A DNA stretch of 64,000 bases. Origin: an uncultured Erysipelotrichaceae bacterium (GTDB lineage: Bacteria > Bacillota_I > Bacilli_A > Erysipelotrichales > Erysipelotrichaceae). Below the pieces are notes generated by a model. The model worked only from the letters and a program-made list of their open reading frames with translations, did not search any database and was not told the DNA's origin. The DNA lies in assembly GCA_902793635.1 (NCBI GenBank), contig CADBEA010000004.1, positions 1 through 64,000 on the forward strand, written 5' to 3'. Shown here in pieces: positions 15,471 through 25,899 of this stretch; the first letter of the stretch is position 1; each line of letters begins with the position of its first letter. The position numbers and the translations under genes were made by a program.

Positions 15471-18035
15471 TCAGTTCAGTTTTTCCTTCACCTTGACAAT
15501 ATAGGCGTCGTTTTCCTCATCGACTATCAGTGTCTTGCCCTGCACGTCCGGGTTTTCCAGGATGGCTTTGGCGACTGCTGTTTCGATTTCTCTCTGGATA
15601 TGACGCTTCATCGGCCGGGCGCCATAGAGCGGATCGACACCGTATTCCAGGATCCTTCCCTTGGCTGCCGGCGTGACTTCAAGCAGGATATCCTTATCCT
15701 GAAGTCTTGCTCTGAGCTGGTTGAGGAACTTGTCGGCGATCTTCTCGAGCACAGCGTCATCAAGGCTGTTGAAGACGATGATCTCGTCGACACGGTTGAT
15801 GAATTCCGGCTTGAAGAACTTCTGCACTTCAGCAAGATAAGCATCTTCCCTTCTGACCGGATCTGTATCAAAGGCAAACTGTGAACCGAGGTTGCTGGTC
15901 ATGATAATGATCGTGTTCTTGAAGTCGACCGTCACACCCTTGGAATCAGTGATGCGGCCGTCATCAAGGATCTGCAGCAGGATGTTGAACACATCCGGAT
16001 GTGCCTTTTCGATCTCATCAAGCAGGACGATGCTGTAAGGCGAACGTCTGACTGCTTCGGTCAGTTGACCGCCTTCCTCGTAGCCGACATAGCCCGGAGG
16101 CGCGCCGATCAGACGGCTGACTGAGAATTTCTCCATGTACTCGGACATGTCGATTCTGACGATCTTGCCTTCGTCATCAAACAGCTGCTGGGCAAGAGCC
16201 TTCGCGACTTCCGTCTTACCGACACCGGTCGGGCCAAGGAACATGAAGGAGCCGAGCGGTCTGTTTTCGTCCTGGATATTCGCCTTGGAACGCATGATGG
16301 CATCGGTGACGAGCTTCAGAGCGTGGTCCTGACCCATGACTCTCTCACGCAGATAATCGCTCAGATGGAGGATCTTCTGACGTTCGGTGCTCATCAGTCG
16401 GGCAACTTCGATATGGGTCCAGCGGGAGACGATCTTGGCGATCATGTCTTCATCCACGACCTGCTGGATCATCTTCGCTTCATGGCTGTTTTCACTTTCA
16501 TAGATCAGCTTTTCAAGCGCCGGGATCGTATCATATTTCAGCCGGGCCGCTCTCTCGTAATCGGCGTCATTCTGCGCCTGGGTCAGATCAAGCTTGGCTT
16601 TTTCCAGCTGTTCCTTGGATGCTTTGACAGCATCCATCTGTTCTTTTTCTTTTTTCCACTGGGAGAACTTGGCCTCTTTGACCTCGTTGAGATCAGCCAG
16701 TTCCTTCTGGATCTCCTCCAGACGTTCCTTCGCCTTCTCGTCGAGTTCGTCTTTCAGTGACGTCTCTTCGATCTGCAAGGTCATGATCTTGCGGGAGAGT
16801 TCATCCAGTTCCGCCGGCATGGAGTCCATTTCGACACGGATGGAAGCGCACGCTTCATCGATCAGGTCAATGGCCTTGTCCGGCAGGAAACGGTCCGTGA
16901 TGTAACGGTTGGACAGGGTCGCCGCGGCAATGATCGCCTCATCCTTGATTTCCACGCCATGGTGGCTTTCAAAACGGTCTTTCAGACCGCGCAGGATGGA
17001 AATCGTATCTTCGACTGTCGGTTCGGCAACCATGATCTTCTGGAATCTTCTTTCCAGAGCTCTGTCTTTTTCAATGTATTTGCGGTATTCGTCAAAAGTC
17101 GTCGCACCGATGCACTTAAGCTCGCCTCTTGCCAGCATTGGCTTCAGCAGGTTGGCCGCGTCCATGGAGCCTTCCGTCTTGCCGGCTCCGACGAGATTGT
17201 GCAGCTCGTCGATAAACAGGATAATTCCGCCGTCGGCTTTCTGTACCTGTTTGAGAACGCCCTTGAGACGCTCTTCGAATTCACCGCGGTATTTCGCGCC
17301 GGCAATCAGGGCACCCATATCCAGTTCGATCAGGCGCTTGTCCTTGAGGCCGAGCGGTACGTCACCGTTCATGATACGCCAGGCCAGACCCTCCACGATG
17401 GCGGTCTTGCCGACACCCGGTTCACCGATCAGAACCGGATTGTTTTTCGTTTTACGGGAAAGGATCTCGATAACCCGGCGGATCTCATCATCTCTGCCGA
17501 TGACCGGATCGATCTTTCCGTCTTTGACATCCTGTACCAGGTCATGTCCATATTTACTTAATGCATCGAGCTGGCTTTCATTGGTCTTTTCATCCATGGT
17601 CATACCTCCCCTCCGATCTTCTTCTGCTTTCCGGATATCATCCGTACTGAAGTGAAATCTCTTCTTCAGTGTCTGGATGATGCCGGCATTGGTGTCAGAC
17701 AGTCCGATCAGCAGTGCGGCGGTACTCATATAGGTATCGCCCTTCTGCTTCATGTACTGCAGCGCATTCGTATATCCCTGCGACAGATCACGGGAAACAG
17801 TCGGTTCGCTGCTTCCGCTGACGGAAGGCAGACGGTTCACGGCATCTTCCGTGAGGGCGCTAAGATCATCCTTATCGATGTTCAGGCGCTGCCAGATACC
17901 GTCCAGACTGTCATTCTCGCACATCGCGCTAAGGATATGCTCAGCGGTGATTTCACTGTTCAGTTTCTCCCGGGCCATGCTTACAGCCCTCATCAGGATT
18001 TCCTGAAGCTGTTCAGTCATTTGTTCTATATTCAT
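15471..18035 (-). CDS. clpB: Disaggregase ClpB (Hsp100)
   Basis: AAA+ protein-disaggregating chaperone that works with DnaK. 854 residues. The N-domain occupies about 1-145, AAA-1 has Walker A GEPGVGKT near 205, and the middle coiled-coil domain (charged, about 405-525) distinguishes ClpB from ClpC. AAA-2 has [15 protein letters not shown] near 605. The last gene of the hrcA-grpE-dnaK-dnaJ-clpB run, 32 bases after dnaJ and followed by the operon terminator. In many Bacillota clpB is under CtsR; here its position puts it under HrcA. Confidence 0.97.
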   Translation of the reverse strand: MNIEQMTEQLQEILMRAVSMAREKLNSEITAEHILSAMCENDSLDGIWQRLNIDKDDLSALTEDAVNRLPSVSGSSEPTVSRDLSQGYTNALQYMKQKGDTYMSTAALLIGLSDTNAGIIQTLKKRFHFSTDDIRKAEEDRRGGMTMDEKTNESQLDALSKYGHDLVQDVKDGKIDPVIGRDDEIRRVIEILSRKTKNNPVLIGEPGVGKTAIVEGLAWRIMNGDVPLGLKDKRLIELDMGALIAGAKYRGEFEERLKGVLKQVQKADGGIILFIDELHNLVGAGKTEGSMDAANLLKPMLARGELKCIGATTFDEYRKYIEKDRALERRFQKIMVAEPTVEDTISILRGLKDRFESHHGVEIKDEAIIAAATLSNRYITDRFLPDKAIDLIDEACASIRVEMDSMPAELDELSRKIMTLQIEETSLKDELDEKAKERLEEIQKELADLNEVKEAKFSQWKKEKEQMDAVKASKEQLEKAKLDLTQAQNDADYERAARLKYDTIPALEKLIYESENSHEAKMIQQVVDEDMIAKIVSRWTHIEVARLMSTERQKILHLSDYLRERVMGQDHALKLVTDAIMRSKANIQDENRPLGSFMFLGPTGVGKTEVAKALAQQLFDDEGKIVRIDMSEYMEKFSVSRLIGAPPGYVGYEEGGQLTEAVRRSPYSIVLLDEIEKAHPDVFNILLQILDDGRITDSKGVTVDFKNTIIIMTSNLGSQFAFDTDPVRREDAYLAEVQKFFKPEFINRVDEIIVFNSLDDAVLEKIADKFLNQLRARLQDKDILLEVTPAAKGRILEYGVDPLYGARPMKRHIQREIETAVAKAILENPDVQGKTLIVDEENDAYIVKVKEKLN

Positions 18036-18067
18036 CTCACACCTCCTTCTGCAGAAGGCTTACAGGA

Positions 18068-19213
18068 TCAGGAGAAGTTTTTCTTAAAGCGTTCCCATAC
18101 ACTCTCACCCTGTCTTGTGCCCTGCAGTTCCTGAAGCTGTTTGTATAATTCTTTTTCCTTGCGGGAAAGATTGTCATCAACTCTTATATTCACCGTGCAG
18201 ATCTGATCACCCTCTTTGCCGCTGCGGATATCCTTGACACCCTTGCCTTTCAGGCGGAACTGTTTGCCGTTCTGGGTGCCGGCGGGAATTTTCATCATAA
18301 CGTCACCGTGAATGGTCGGAACGTCGATGGAACATCCCAGTGTCGCATCGACAGCCGAAACCGGAATATCAAGATAGATATTCTTTCCGTCACGTTCAAA
18401 TCTCTCATGTGGTTCAACATAGATCTCAATATAGAGATCGCCGTTCGGGCCGCCGTTATAACCGCGTTCGCCCTTGCCGGCTACCCGCAGCTGCTGACCG
18501 CTGCTGATTCCGGCCGGAATGTTGACTTCCACTTCGCTGGTTTTGCGCTCGTAGCCCTTGCCTTTGCAGCGGGGGCAGACCTTGCGGATCTTCTTGCCGG
18601 TTCCCTGGCAGTCCGGACATGCCCCCTGGGTCTGGAAGACACCGAAGGCAGTACGCTGCTGCTGGATCACGGTACCGGTGCCGCGGCAGGTCGAACACGT
18701 TTCAATATCGGAAGCACTGGCGGCGCCGCTGCCTTTACAGTCCGGACACTGTTCGTCGACAGTCAGACTGATCGTCTCTTTTTTGCCGAAGCAGGCATCC
18801 ATAAAAGAGATATTCATCCGCATCAGCTTGTCGTCGCCCTTGCGCGGTGCGTTCGACGCACGGCCTCTGCCGGACGAGCCGAAGCCGCCCATACTGCCGC
18901 CGAAGAACGATGAGAAGATATCGTTCAGATCATCGAAGCCGCCGCTTGAAAAGCCCTGTGAGAAGCCGCCGAAACCACCGGTGGAACCATCCACGCCGGA
19001 AAATCCGAACTGGTCGTAATTGGCACGCTTGGTCGCGTCACTGAGCACCTCGTATGCCTCATTGACTTCCTTGAACTTTTCTTCCGCGCCTGGTTCCTTG
19101 TTGACATCGGGGTGGTATTTCTTGGCCAGTTTCCGGTATGCTTTTTTGATCTCATCATCCGAGGCGTTCTTGGCTACGCCAAGGACCTCATAATAGTCTC
19201 TTTTATCTGCCAT
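18068..19213 (-). CDS. dnaJ: Co-chaperone DnaJ (Hsp40, type I)
   Basis: 381 residues. The J domain (1-70) includes the HPD tripeptide in [10 protein letters not shown], then a Gly/Phe-rich linker (about 75-125). Four CxxCxGxG zinc motifs follow ([32 protein letters not shown]), then the C-terminal substrate-binding domains. It stimulates DnaK ATPase. It is separated from dnaK by 67 bases that contain a stable hairpin. Confidence 0.97.
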   Translation of the reverse strand: MADKRDYYEVLGVAKNASDDEIKKAYRKLAKKYHPDVNKEPGAEEKFKEVNEAYEVLSDATKRANYDQFGFSGVDGSTGGFGGFSQGFSSGGFDDLNDIFSSFFGGSMGGFGSSGRGRASNAPRKGDDKLMRMNISFMDACFGKKETISLTVDEQCPDCKGSGAASASDIETCSTCRGTGTVIQQQRTAFGVFQTQGACPDCQGTGKKIRKVCPRCKGKGYERKTSEVEVNIPAGISSGQQLRVAGKGERGYNGGPNGDLYIEIYVEPHERFERDGKNIYLDIPVSAVDATLGCSIDVPTIHGDVMMKIPAGTQNGKQFRLKGKGVKDIRSGKEGDQICTVNIRVDDNLSRKEKELYKQLQELQGTRQGESVWERFKKNFS

Positions 19214-19234
19214 ATTCCAATACTCCTAACATAC

Positions 19235-19266
19235 AGAATGCGGAATTCTGTTCAATCCCGCATTCT
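19235..19266 (-). other. Intercistronic hairpin between dnaK and dnaJ
   Basis: A perfect 9-bp stem, AGAATGCGG / CCGCATTCT on the plus strand, with a 14-base loop. No T-run follows on either side, so it is more likely an mRNA processing or stability element, or a weak attenuator, than a full terminator. Confidence 0.55.
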
Positions 19267-19280
19267 TCTGAATCTTCTGC

Positions 19281-21125
<1,845 letters not shown>

Positions 21126-21680
21126 TTATTCACTCACCTTGACCATTGCGGCCCTTAAGATGCGGTCTTTCAGTTTATATCCCTTCTGCAGCACCTGCAG
21201 CACCATGCCGGCCTCGACGCCATCCTGATGTTCCGTCATCAGTGCCTGATGCCAGTTGGCGTCAAACGGCTGGCCTTCCGCCTCGATTTCCTTCACACCT
21301 TCCTTTTCAAGTGCCATCTTGAGCTGTCCGTAGATCATCTCGACGCCCTTGCGGTATGTCTCGTCGGTTGTCTCGTGAGCCAGGGCTCTTTCACAGTTGT
21401 CCAGCACCGGCAGGATCTCGAGAGCGAAACTCTGCATCATGTATTTGCTGCGCTGTTCGAATTCGTTCTGCAGACGCTTGCGGGTATTCTCTGTGTCGGC
21501 GTATGCTTTCGCGTATTCGTTTTTCAGTACGGCCACCTTTTTCTGCAGATCTTCATTCTCCGCTTTCAGGGCAGCGACCTCATCGACTTCTTCAACAGCC
21601 TCGGCTGTTTCCGCCGTATCTTCACTGACGGTTTCCTCAATGTTTTCGTCTGCTGTATCCAAAATCTTTTCTTCACTCAT
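21126..21680 (-). CDS. grpE: Nucleotide exchange factor GrpE
   Basis: Releases ADP from DnaK. About 184 residues from the ATG at 21680, chosen because AGGAGG lies nine bases upstream; the frame is open to 21713, but that would overlap hrcA further. Acidic N-terminal tail (1-50), then a long helical dimerisation region (EVAALKAENEDLQKKVAVLK) and the beta domain with QKGYKLKDRILRAAMVKV at the end, the GrpE signature. It overlaps the end of hrcA by eight bases. Confidence 0.95.
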   Translation of the reverse strand: MSEEKILDTADENIEETVSEDTAETAEAVEEVDEVAALKAENEDLQKKVAVLKNEYAKAYADTENTRKRLQNEFEQRSKYMMQSFALEILPVLDNCERALAHETTDETYRKGVEMIYGQLKMALEKEGVKEIEAEGQPFDANWHQALMTEHQDGVEAGMVLQVLQKGYKLKDRILRAAMVKVSE

Positions 21681-22701
21681 TGTCTCTGCCTCCTGCGTTG
21701 TACATCTTTTCAATCATTCTAGCGGCATATTCGATCATCGCGATGATGCGGTCGTAATTCATGCGGCTCGGTCCGACGACCATCAGCTCACCCGTCTCTC
21801 TGTCATTGACATGAAACTTTGAGCGGACAATGGCCAGATCGTTGTACCAGGTCAGCTGCGCACCGCGCTTGGTGGTCACCGCCAGAGCGTTCTGGCTGTT
21901 TTCCATCTGTTTCCAGACACTCACGTCGTCAAACATGCTCATCAGCTGCTTCAGTTTGTTAATGTCCTCAAATTCCGGCTGATACAGCATTCTGTCCTTG
22001 CCGGAAAAATAGACATTGTCGGAAGCGAATCTGACAAACGCTTTGACAAAGGCGGTAAACAGCAGATCATGACGCTGAACCACGGAACTGAGCTCCGGTT
22101 TCAGATGATCCATCGCCGCTGCCAGGTCACAGATCCTGACCCCTCTCAGCCGCTGATTGAGGATGTCCGTGCAGGTCTCAAGATCAGAGAACGGCACGTC
22201 TTCATCAAAACGGAAGCTGCGGGTTTCCGTGTGACCGGTGTTGGTAATGAACACACATACACAATGGCGGCTGTCGATCGGAAACAGTTTGATATGCTCA
22301 AGTGTCTGTTCCGATGAATCCGGACCGATTGCGCCGGTCGTCATATTCGTCATTTCAGACAGGATCGCACAACTCTGTCTGACCGCTTCCTCTATATTCA
22401 TATTGGAAGCTTCAAACGCGTCGCGGATCGCCAGTTCCATACGCTTGTCGATGCCGGAATTCTCCAGCAGATTCTCGCAGTAGAACTTATAACCCAGTGT
22501 GCTGGGCACACGGCCGCTGGAAGTATGCGTCTTTTCCAGATATCCCATGTCCTCCAGAACCATCATGTCATTGCGGATCGTGGCACTGGAGTAGGAAAGG
22601 TTGTATTTCTGCTGCAGGGTTTTGGAACCTACCGGTTCAGCTGTTTTGATGAACTCGTCGACGATTGCTTTAAAAATCTCAATTCTTCTCGGCGTCAGCA
22701 T
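21673..22701 (-). CDS. hrcA: Heat-inducible repressor HrcA
   Basis: Repressor that binds CIRCE elements, with folding assisted by GroEL. 342 residues. The N-terminal winged helix has LTPRRIEIFKAIVDEFIKT and SYSSATIRNDMMVLEDMGYL. GxVPSTLGYKFY near residues 63-74 is the family hallmark. It is the first gene of the operon and two CIRCE-like repeats flank its promoter, so autoregulation is expected. Confidence 0.97.
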   Translation of the reverse strand: MLTPRRIEIFKAIVDEFIKTAEPVGSKTLQQKYNLSYSSATIRNDMMVLEDMGYLEKTHTSSGRVPSTLGYKFYCENLLENSGIDKRMELAIRDAFEASNMNIEEAVRQSCAILSEMTNMTTGAIGPDSSEQTLEHIKLFPIDSRHCVCVFITNTGHTETRSFRFDEDVPFSDLETCTDILNQRLRGVRICDLAAAMDHLKPELSSVVQRHDLLFTAFVKAFVRFASDNVYFSGKDRMLYQPEFEDINKLKQLMSMFDDVSVWKQMENSQNALAVTTKRGAQLTWYNDLAIVRSKFHVNDRETGELMVVGPSRMNYDRIIAMIEYAARMIEKMYNAGGRDNE

Positions 22702-22714
22702 TCAACACCTCCTT

Positions 22715-22741
22715 TTAGCACTCCATCCTTATGCCTGCTAA
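22715..22741. promoter_or_regulatory. CIRCE element 1 (degenerate right arm)
   Basis: TTAGCACTC-N9-GCCTGCTAA: the left arm is perfect and the right arm differs from GAGTGCTAA at two positions. It lies between the -10 box and the hrcA ribosome site. Confidence 0.75.
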
Positions 22742-22742
22742 T

Positions 22743-22771
22743 ATCTTACGTCAGGCTTTTAGCACTGTCAA
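22743..22771 (-). promoter_or_regulatory. Promoter of hrcA-grpE-dnaK-dnaJ-clpB
   Basis: TTGACA (22766-22771), a 17-base spacer and TAAGAT (22743-22748), with the -35 box inside CIRCE element 2. Confidence 0.85.
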
Positions 22772-22785
22772 TGGAAAAGTGCTAA
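22759..22785. promoter_or_regulatory. CIRCE element 2
   Basis: TTAGCACTG-N9-AAGTGCTAA, one mismatch in each arm relative to the CIRCE consensus TTAGCACTC-N9-GAGTGCTAA, overlapping the -35 box. Confidence 0.9.
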
Positions 22786-22807
22786 ATTGTGAAAAGAATA
22801 CGGTAAT

Positions 22808-22831
22808 TAAAAAAACAGGCATTCTGCCTGT
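22808..22831 (-). terminator. Terminator after coaD
   Basis: ACAGGCA-GAA-TGCCTGT followed by seven T on the minus strand. The hairpin begins directly after the coaD stop codon. Confidence 0.85.
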
Positions 22832-22832
22832 T

Positions 22833-23318
22833 TTACTGTCTCAGCTTTTCCGCCACCTTCTGTTCGATGGCATGCGGCACCAGATTTTCGATACTGCCGT
22901 TGTTCAGAGCAATTTCCTTGATCACCGAAGAACTCAGGAAAGAGAACAGAGGCCGGGCGATCAGGAACAGCGTTTCGATTTCCTCAGCCAGCACCATGTT
23001 GGCGGTTGCCTGCTGAAGTTCATATTCATAATCGGATACCGCACGGATCCCGCGTATGATAACACCGCAGTCAAGCTTGCGGGCGTATTCGACGGTCAGG
23101 CCGGTGCCGATGTTCACTCTGACATTGTCACATCCGCCTGCTTCCTTCAGACAGTCCTCGATCATCTGTTTTCTTTCCTCGGCACTGAACGTGCATTTCT
23201 TGCGGGGATTTTCCATGATCAGAACTTCGACTTCCTCAAACATCCGGGCGCTTCTGGTGATGATGTCCATATGACCGATGGTGATCGGATCAAAGGTACC
23301 TGGATAACATGCTTTCAT
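22833..23318 (-). CDS. coaD: Phosphopantetheine adenylyltransferase
   Basis: Fourth step of coenzyme A synthesis: 4'-phosphopantetheine plus ATP gives dephospho-CoA. 161 residues, standard length. The N-terminal YPGTFDPITIGHMDII contains the xxGH nucleotidyltransferase motif, and the C-terminal FLSSSVIKEIA the SSxxxK/R motif. The start overlaps the rsmD stop (ATGA). The last gene of ftsW-rsmD-coaD, followed by a terminator. CoaE, the next enzyme, is encoded at 33805-34419. Confidence 0.96.
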   Translation of the reverse strand: MKACYPGTFDPITIGHMDIITRSARMFEEVEVLIMENPRKKCTFSAEERKQMIEDCLKEAGGCDNVRVNIGTGLTVEYARKLDCGVIIRGIRAVSDYEYELQQATANMVLAEEIETLFLIARPLFSFLSSSVIKEIALNNGSIENLVPHAIEQKVAEKLRQ

Positions 23319-23878
23319 TTTTGATCTCCTTCGTTTTTCAGATAGGTAATGCGGCTGATTCCGTAGACAGCTTCCTTATAATATTTTATATGTCCAAAAT
23401 CCTTTGTGAAACTGTCTTCCTTTAATGATTCTATCACGATACGGCCGTCCGGATTCATCATATTGTTTTCTGACAGCCAGCGGATGACACGGTCGTTCTC
23501 CTGTCTGGCATATGGCGGATCAAGATAGACGAGATCAAACGTGATTCCCTCTTCCTTCAGCAAATGCAGCGCTTTGTCAGCCCGCATCGGCAGAACGCGG
23601 CATTTATCCTGACAGCCAAGCGAAGCGATATTGCGGCGGATGACGCTGACGGCATCCCGGCTGTTATCGACAAAGACTGCCTGATTAAATCCCCGTGAGA
23701 TCGCCTCCAGACCATTGGCGCCGCTGCCGGCATACAGATCAAGGAACACACCGCCCTCAAAGAAACCGCCCAGGGAAGAAAAGACCGCTTCCCTCACTTT
23801 GTCGAGGGTCGGTCTTGTCGTATTGCCTTTAGGAGCTTCGATTTTTCTTGAGGAGTATTCTCCTGCGACGATTCTCAT
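23315..23878 (-). CDS. rsmD: 16S rRNA (guanine966-N2)-methyltransferase
   Basis: 187 residues. Begins MRIVAGEYSSRKIEAPKGN, with the TRPTLDKVREAVFSSL segment typical of RsmD. SAM motif I is FLDLYAGSGANGLEAISRG and the catalytic motif IV is YLDPPYA. Methylates G966 of 16S rRNA in the family's characterised members. The rsmD-coaD order is common in bacteria. Coupled by four-base overlaps to both neighbours. Confidence 0.94.
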   Translation of the reverse strand: MRIVAGEYSSRKIEAPKGNTTRPTLDKVREAVFSSLGGFFEGGVFLDLYAGSGANGLEAISRGFNQAVFVDNSRDAVSVIRRNIASLGCQDKCRVLPMRADKALHLLKEEGITFDLVYLDPPYARQENDRVIRWLSENNMMNPDGRIVIESLKEDSFTKDFGHIKYYKEAVYGISRITYLKNEGDQK

Positions 23879-25098
23879 CGGATCTCTCCGTTCTGATAGC
23901 GGATAATGACAGCCTGGCAGATACCGATCGCGGCCATGAAGGACATGGTCGAGGAACCGCCGGCGGAAATCATCAGCAGCGGAACGCCGGTCAGCGGAAT
24001 CAGACCGGTCACGCCACCGATATTGAAGAACATATGGATCAAAAGATACATCGCGGTTCCGATCAGGATAATCCGCGCCTTTTCACTCTGTATCTCCTTC
24101 GCATATGTCAATAAACGGAAGATAACGATGCCGTAAAGAACCATCAGCACCATGAAACCGACAAAGCCGAGTTCTTCGACCAGCACGGCAAGAATATAGT
24201 CGGTATTGGCAGCCGGGAAGTTCATATATTTACGGACGGAATGACCGTAGCCAAGACCGAACCAGCCGCCGGTCGCAAACGATACCAGACCATTAACCAG
24301 CTGATAGCCTTCGCCATAACGATCCGAGAACGGGTCAATGGCGGAAATGATACGGGCTTTCTGATACGGCTCCAGGAACTTCAGGGAGTCAATGAATTTT
24401 TCACCTGCCGGTGACAGCAGCATGATGACCAGAATGACCGTCACCCAGAACAGCAGCTTGAGCCAGAACTGGAACCTGCGCATCTGCGGATGAGACGGTA
24501 TCAGGAACGAGATACAGGTCAGCAGGAAAAGAACGACCGCCGAGCCAAGGTCATGCTGGAGAACAAGGACGATAAAGACGATCAGACCGCAGAAGAAAAC
24601 CGGTTTCTTGATCACGTCGAAGTTCGTTTTGAACCGCGCTTTCAGATCACCGCAGTAAGCGGCGACGATCAGCAGGACGACGATCTTCGCGAATTCCGAA
24701 GGCTGTACAGACACCTCGGTAATACCGATCGGCAGATAGATCCAGGCACGCGATCCGGTATTGTTCGGGAACAGCAGACAGACCATCAGAATAATAAAGG
24801 TAAAGAATACCAGCGAGGGAAACGCGTCACTCTTCAGGAATTTCAGAGAAAAGTAACGGGCAAAGCGGTTCATGGCGTAATAACCGATTGCCGCGTAAAG
24901 GATCTGCTTGATCACAGTGATCAGAAGCTGGGTCGTTTTGCCGATATAAATGCCCATCGAGGCACTTCCGACCATGATGACACCATAAAGCACCAGCGCA
25001 AGCACGCAGCCGGTGATCCATCTGTCATGGCCGGCCGGCATCAGAATTCTCAGAAAATCAAGATGTTTTTCACTGTCAGATTTCGTAAACACACTCAT
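23875..25098 (-). CDS. FtsW/RodA/SpoVE family peptidoglycan glycosyltransferase (SEDS)
   Basis: 407 residues with about ten transmembrane segments. SEDS hallmarks: LPIGITEVSVQPSEFAKI near 130-147, NTDYILAVLVEELGF near 290-305, and the C-terminal GLIPLTGVPLLMISAGGSS. SEDS proteins polymerise lipid II together with a class B PBP, at the division site (FtsW) or along the wall (RodA). Neither a partner PBP nor another cell-shape gene is adjacent, so which of the two it is cannot be decided here. It precedes rsmD with an ATGA overlap. Confidence 0.93.
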   Translation of the reverse strand: MSVFTKSDSEKHLDFLRILMPAGHDRWITGCVLALVLYGVIMVGSASMGIYIGKTTQLLITVIKQILYAAIGYYAMNRFARYFSLKFLKSDAFPSLVFFTFIILMVCLLFPNNTGSRAWIYLPIGITEVSVQPSEFAKIVVLLIVAAYCGDLKARFKTNFDVIKKPVFFCGLIVFIVLVLQHDLGSAVVLFLLTCISFLIPSHPQMRRFQFWLKLLFWVTVILVIMLLSPAGEKFIDSLKFLEPYQKARIISAIDPFSDRYGEGYQLVNGLVSFATGGWFGLGYGHSVRKYMNFPAANTDYILAVLVEELGFVGFMVLMVLYGIVIFRLLTYAKEIQSEKARIILIGTAMYLLIHMFFNIGGVTGLIPLTGVPLLMISAGGSSTMSFMAAIGICQAVIIRYQNGEIR

Positions 25099-25196
25099 AA
25101 CAGATGTATTTTAGCATTGATCTTTATAAATTCACAGTTGTTTCCGGTCCGAATTCCCCGCCGGACGGATCCGGTGGCTGTAAACAGGCCGTTTCT

Positions 25197-25224
25197 TTGA
25201 CAATACGGATAATCCTGCTAGAAT
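25197..25224 (+). promoter_or_regulatory. Promoter of def
   Basis: TTGACA (25197-25202), 16-base spacer, TAGAAT (25219-25224), 18 bases before the def ATG. Confidence 0.75.
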
Positions 25225-25242
25225 ACTTACGAGGTTATTTTT

Positions 25243-25809
25243 ATGCTGATCAATAATGACACGATTATTAAAGATACAAATCCTCTGATCCGTCAGAAAT
25301 CCGAGGATGTTCCCCTGCCGCTTTCATCTGAAGACGAACAGCTGCTCAGGGATATGATGAAATATGTTGTTGACTCCACCGATCCCGAGATCGCCGAGCG
25401 GGAAAACCTGCGGCCGGCGGTCGGCATCAGTGCCATCCAGGTCGGAGTGCCGAAAAAGATGACGGCTGTCGTCGTTGACGATAAAGACAAAGACGGCAAC
25501 GATGTCCGCTACCAGTTCATGCTGGTGAATCCGCGCATTGTCTCCTCTTCCGTGCAGCCTGCCTATCTGGATGGCGGTGAAGGATGCCTTTCGGTAGTCA
25601 ACGAACACGAAGGCCATGTCATCCGCTCCGCCCGCATCAAGGTCAGAGCCTTTGACCTGTGCACGAACCAGAATATCGAGATCCGTGCCAGAGGCTATCT
25701 GGCAATCGTTCTCCAGCACGAACTGGACCACTTCAAGGGCATTCTGTTCTACGATCACATCGATCCCGCAGACCCCATGAAAAGTCCCGAGAACGCCCTT
25801 GTTCTCTGA
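25243..25809 (+). CDS. def: Peptide deformylase
   Basis: Removes the formyl group from nascent N-termini. 188 residues, close to the type 2 forms of Gram-positive bacteria. Motif 1 is GISAIQVG (a variant of GxGxAAxQ), motif 2 EGCLSV (metal-ligand Cys) and motif 3 QHELDH (HExxH). All three metal ligands are present. Its own promoter lies upstream; RNase J follows with a separate promoter after 90 bases. Confidence 0.96.
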   Translation: MLINNDTIIKDTNPLIRQKSEDVPLPLSSEDEQLLRDMMKYVVDSTDPEIAERENLRPAVGISAIQVGVPKKMTAVVVDDKDKDGNDVRYQFMLVNPRIVSSSVQPAYLDGGEGCLSVVNEHEGHVIRSARIKVRAFDLCTNQNIEIRARGYLAIVLQHELDHFKGILFYDHIDPADPMKSPENALVL

Positions 25810-25819
25810 GATTTTATCG

Positions 25820-25849
25820 TTGTCTTAAGCAACTCTGTTAGGCTATAAT
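25820..25849 (+). promoter_or_regulatory. Promoter of rnj
   Basis: TTGTCT (25820-25825), 18-base spacer, TATAAT (25844-25849). Confidence 0.6.
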
Positions 25850-25899
25850 ATAGTAAATACAGAGAGTAATCTCATGCTTTCAAAGTGAGGAATAATAAT

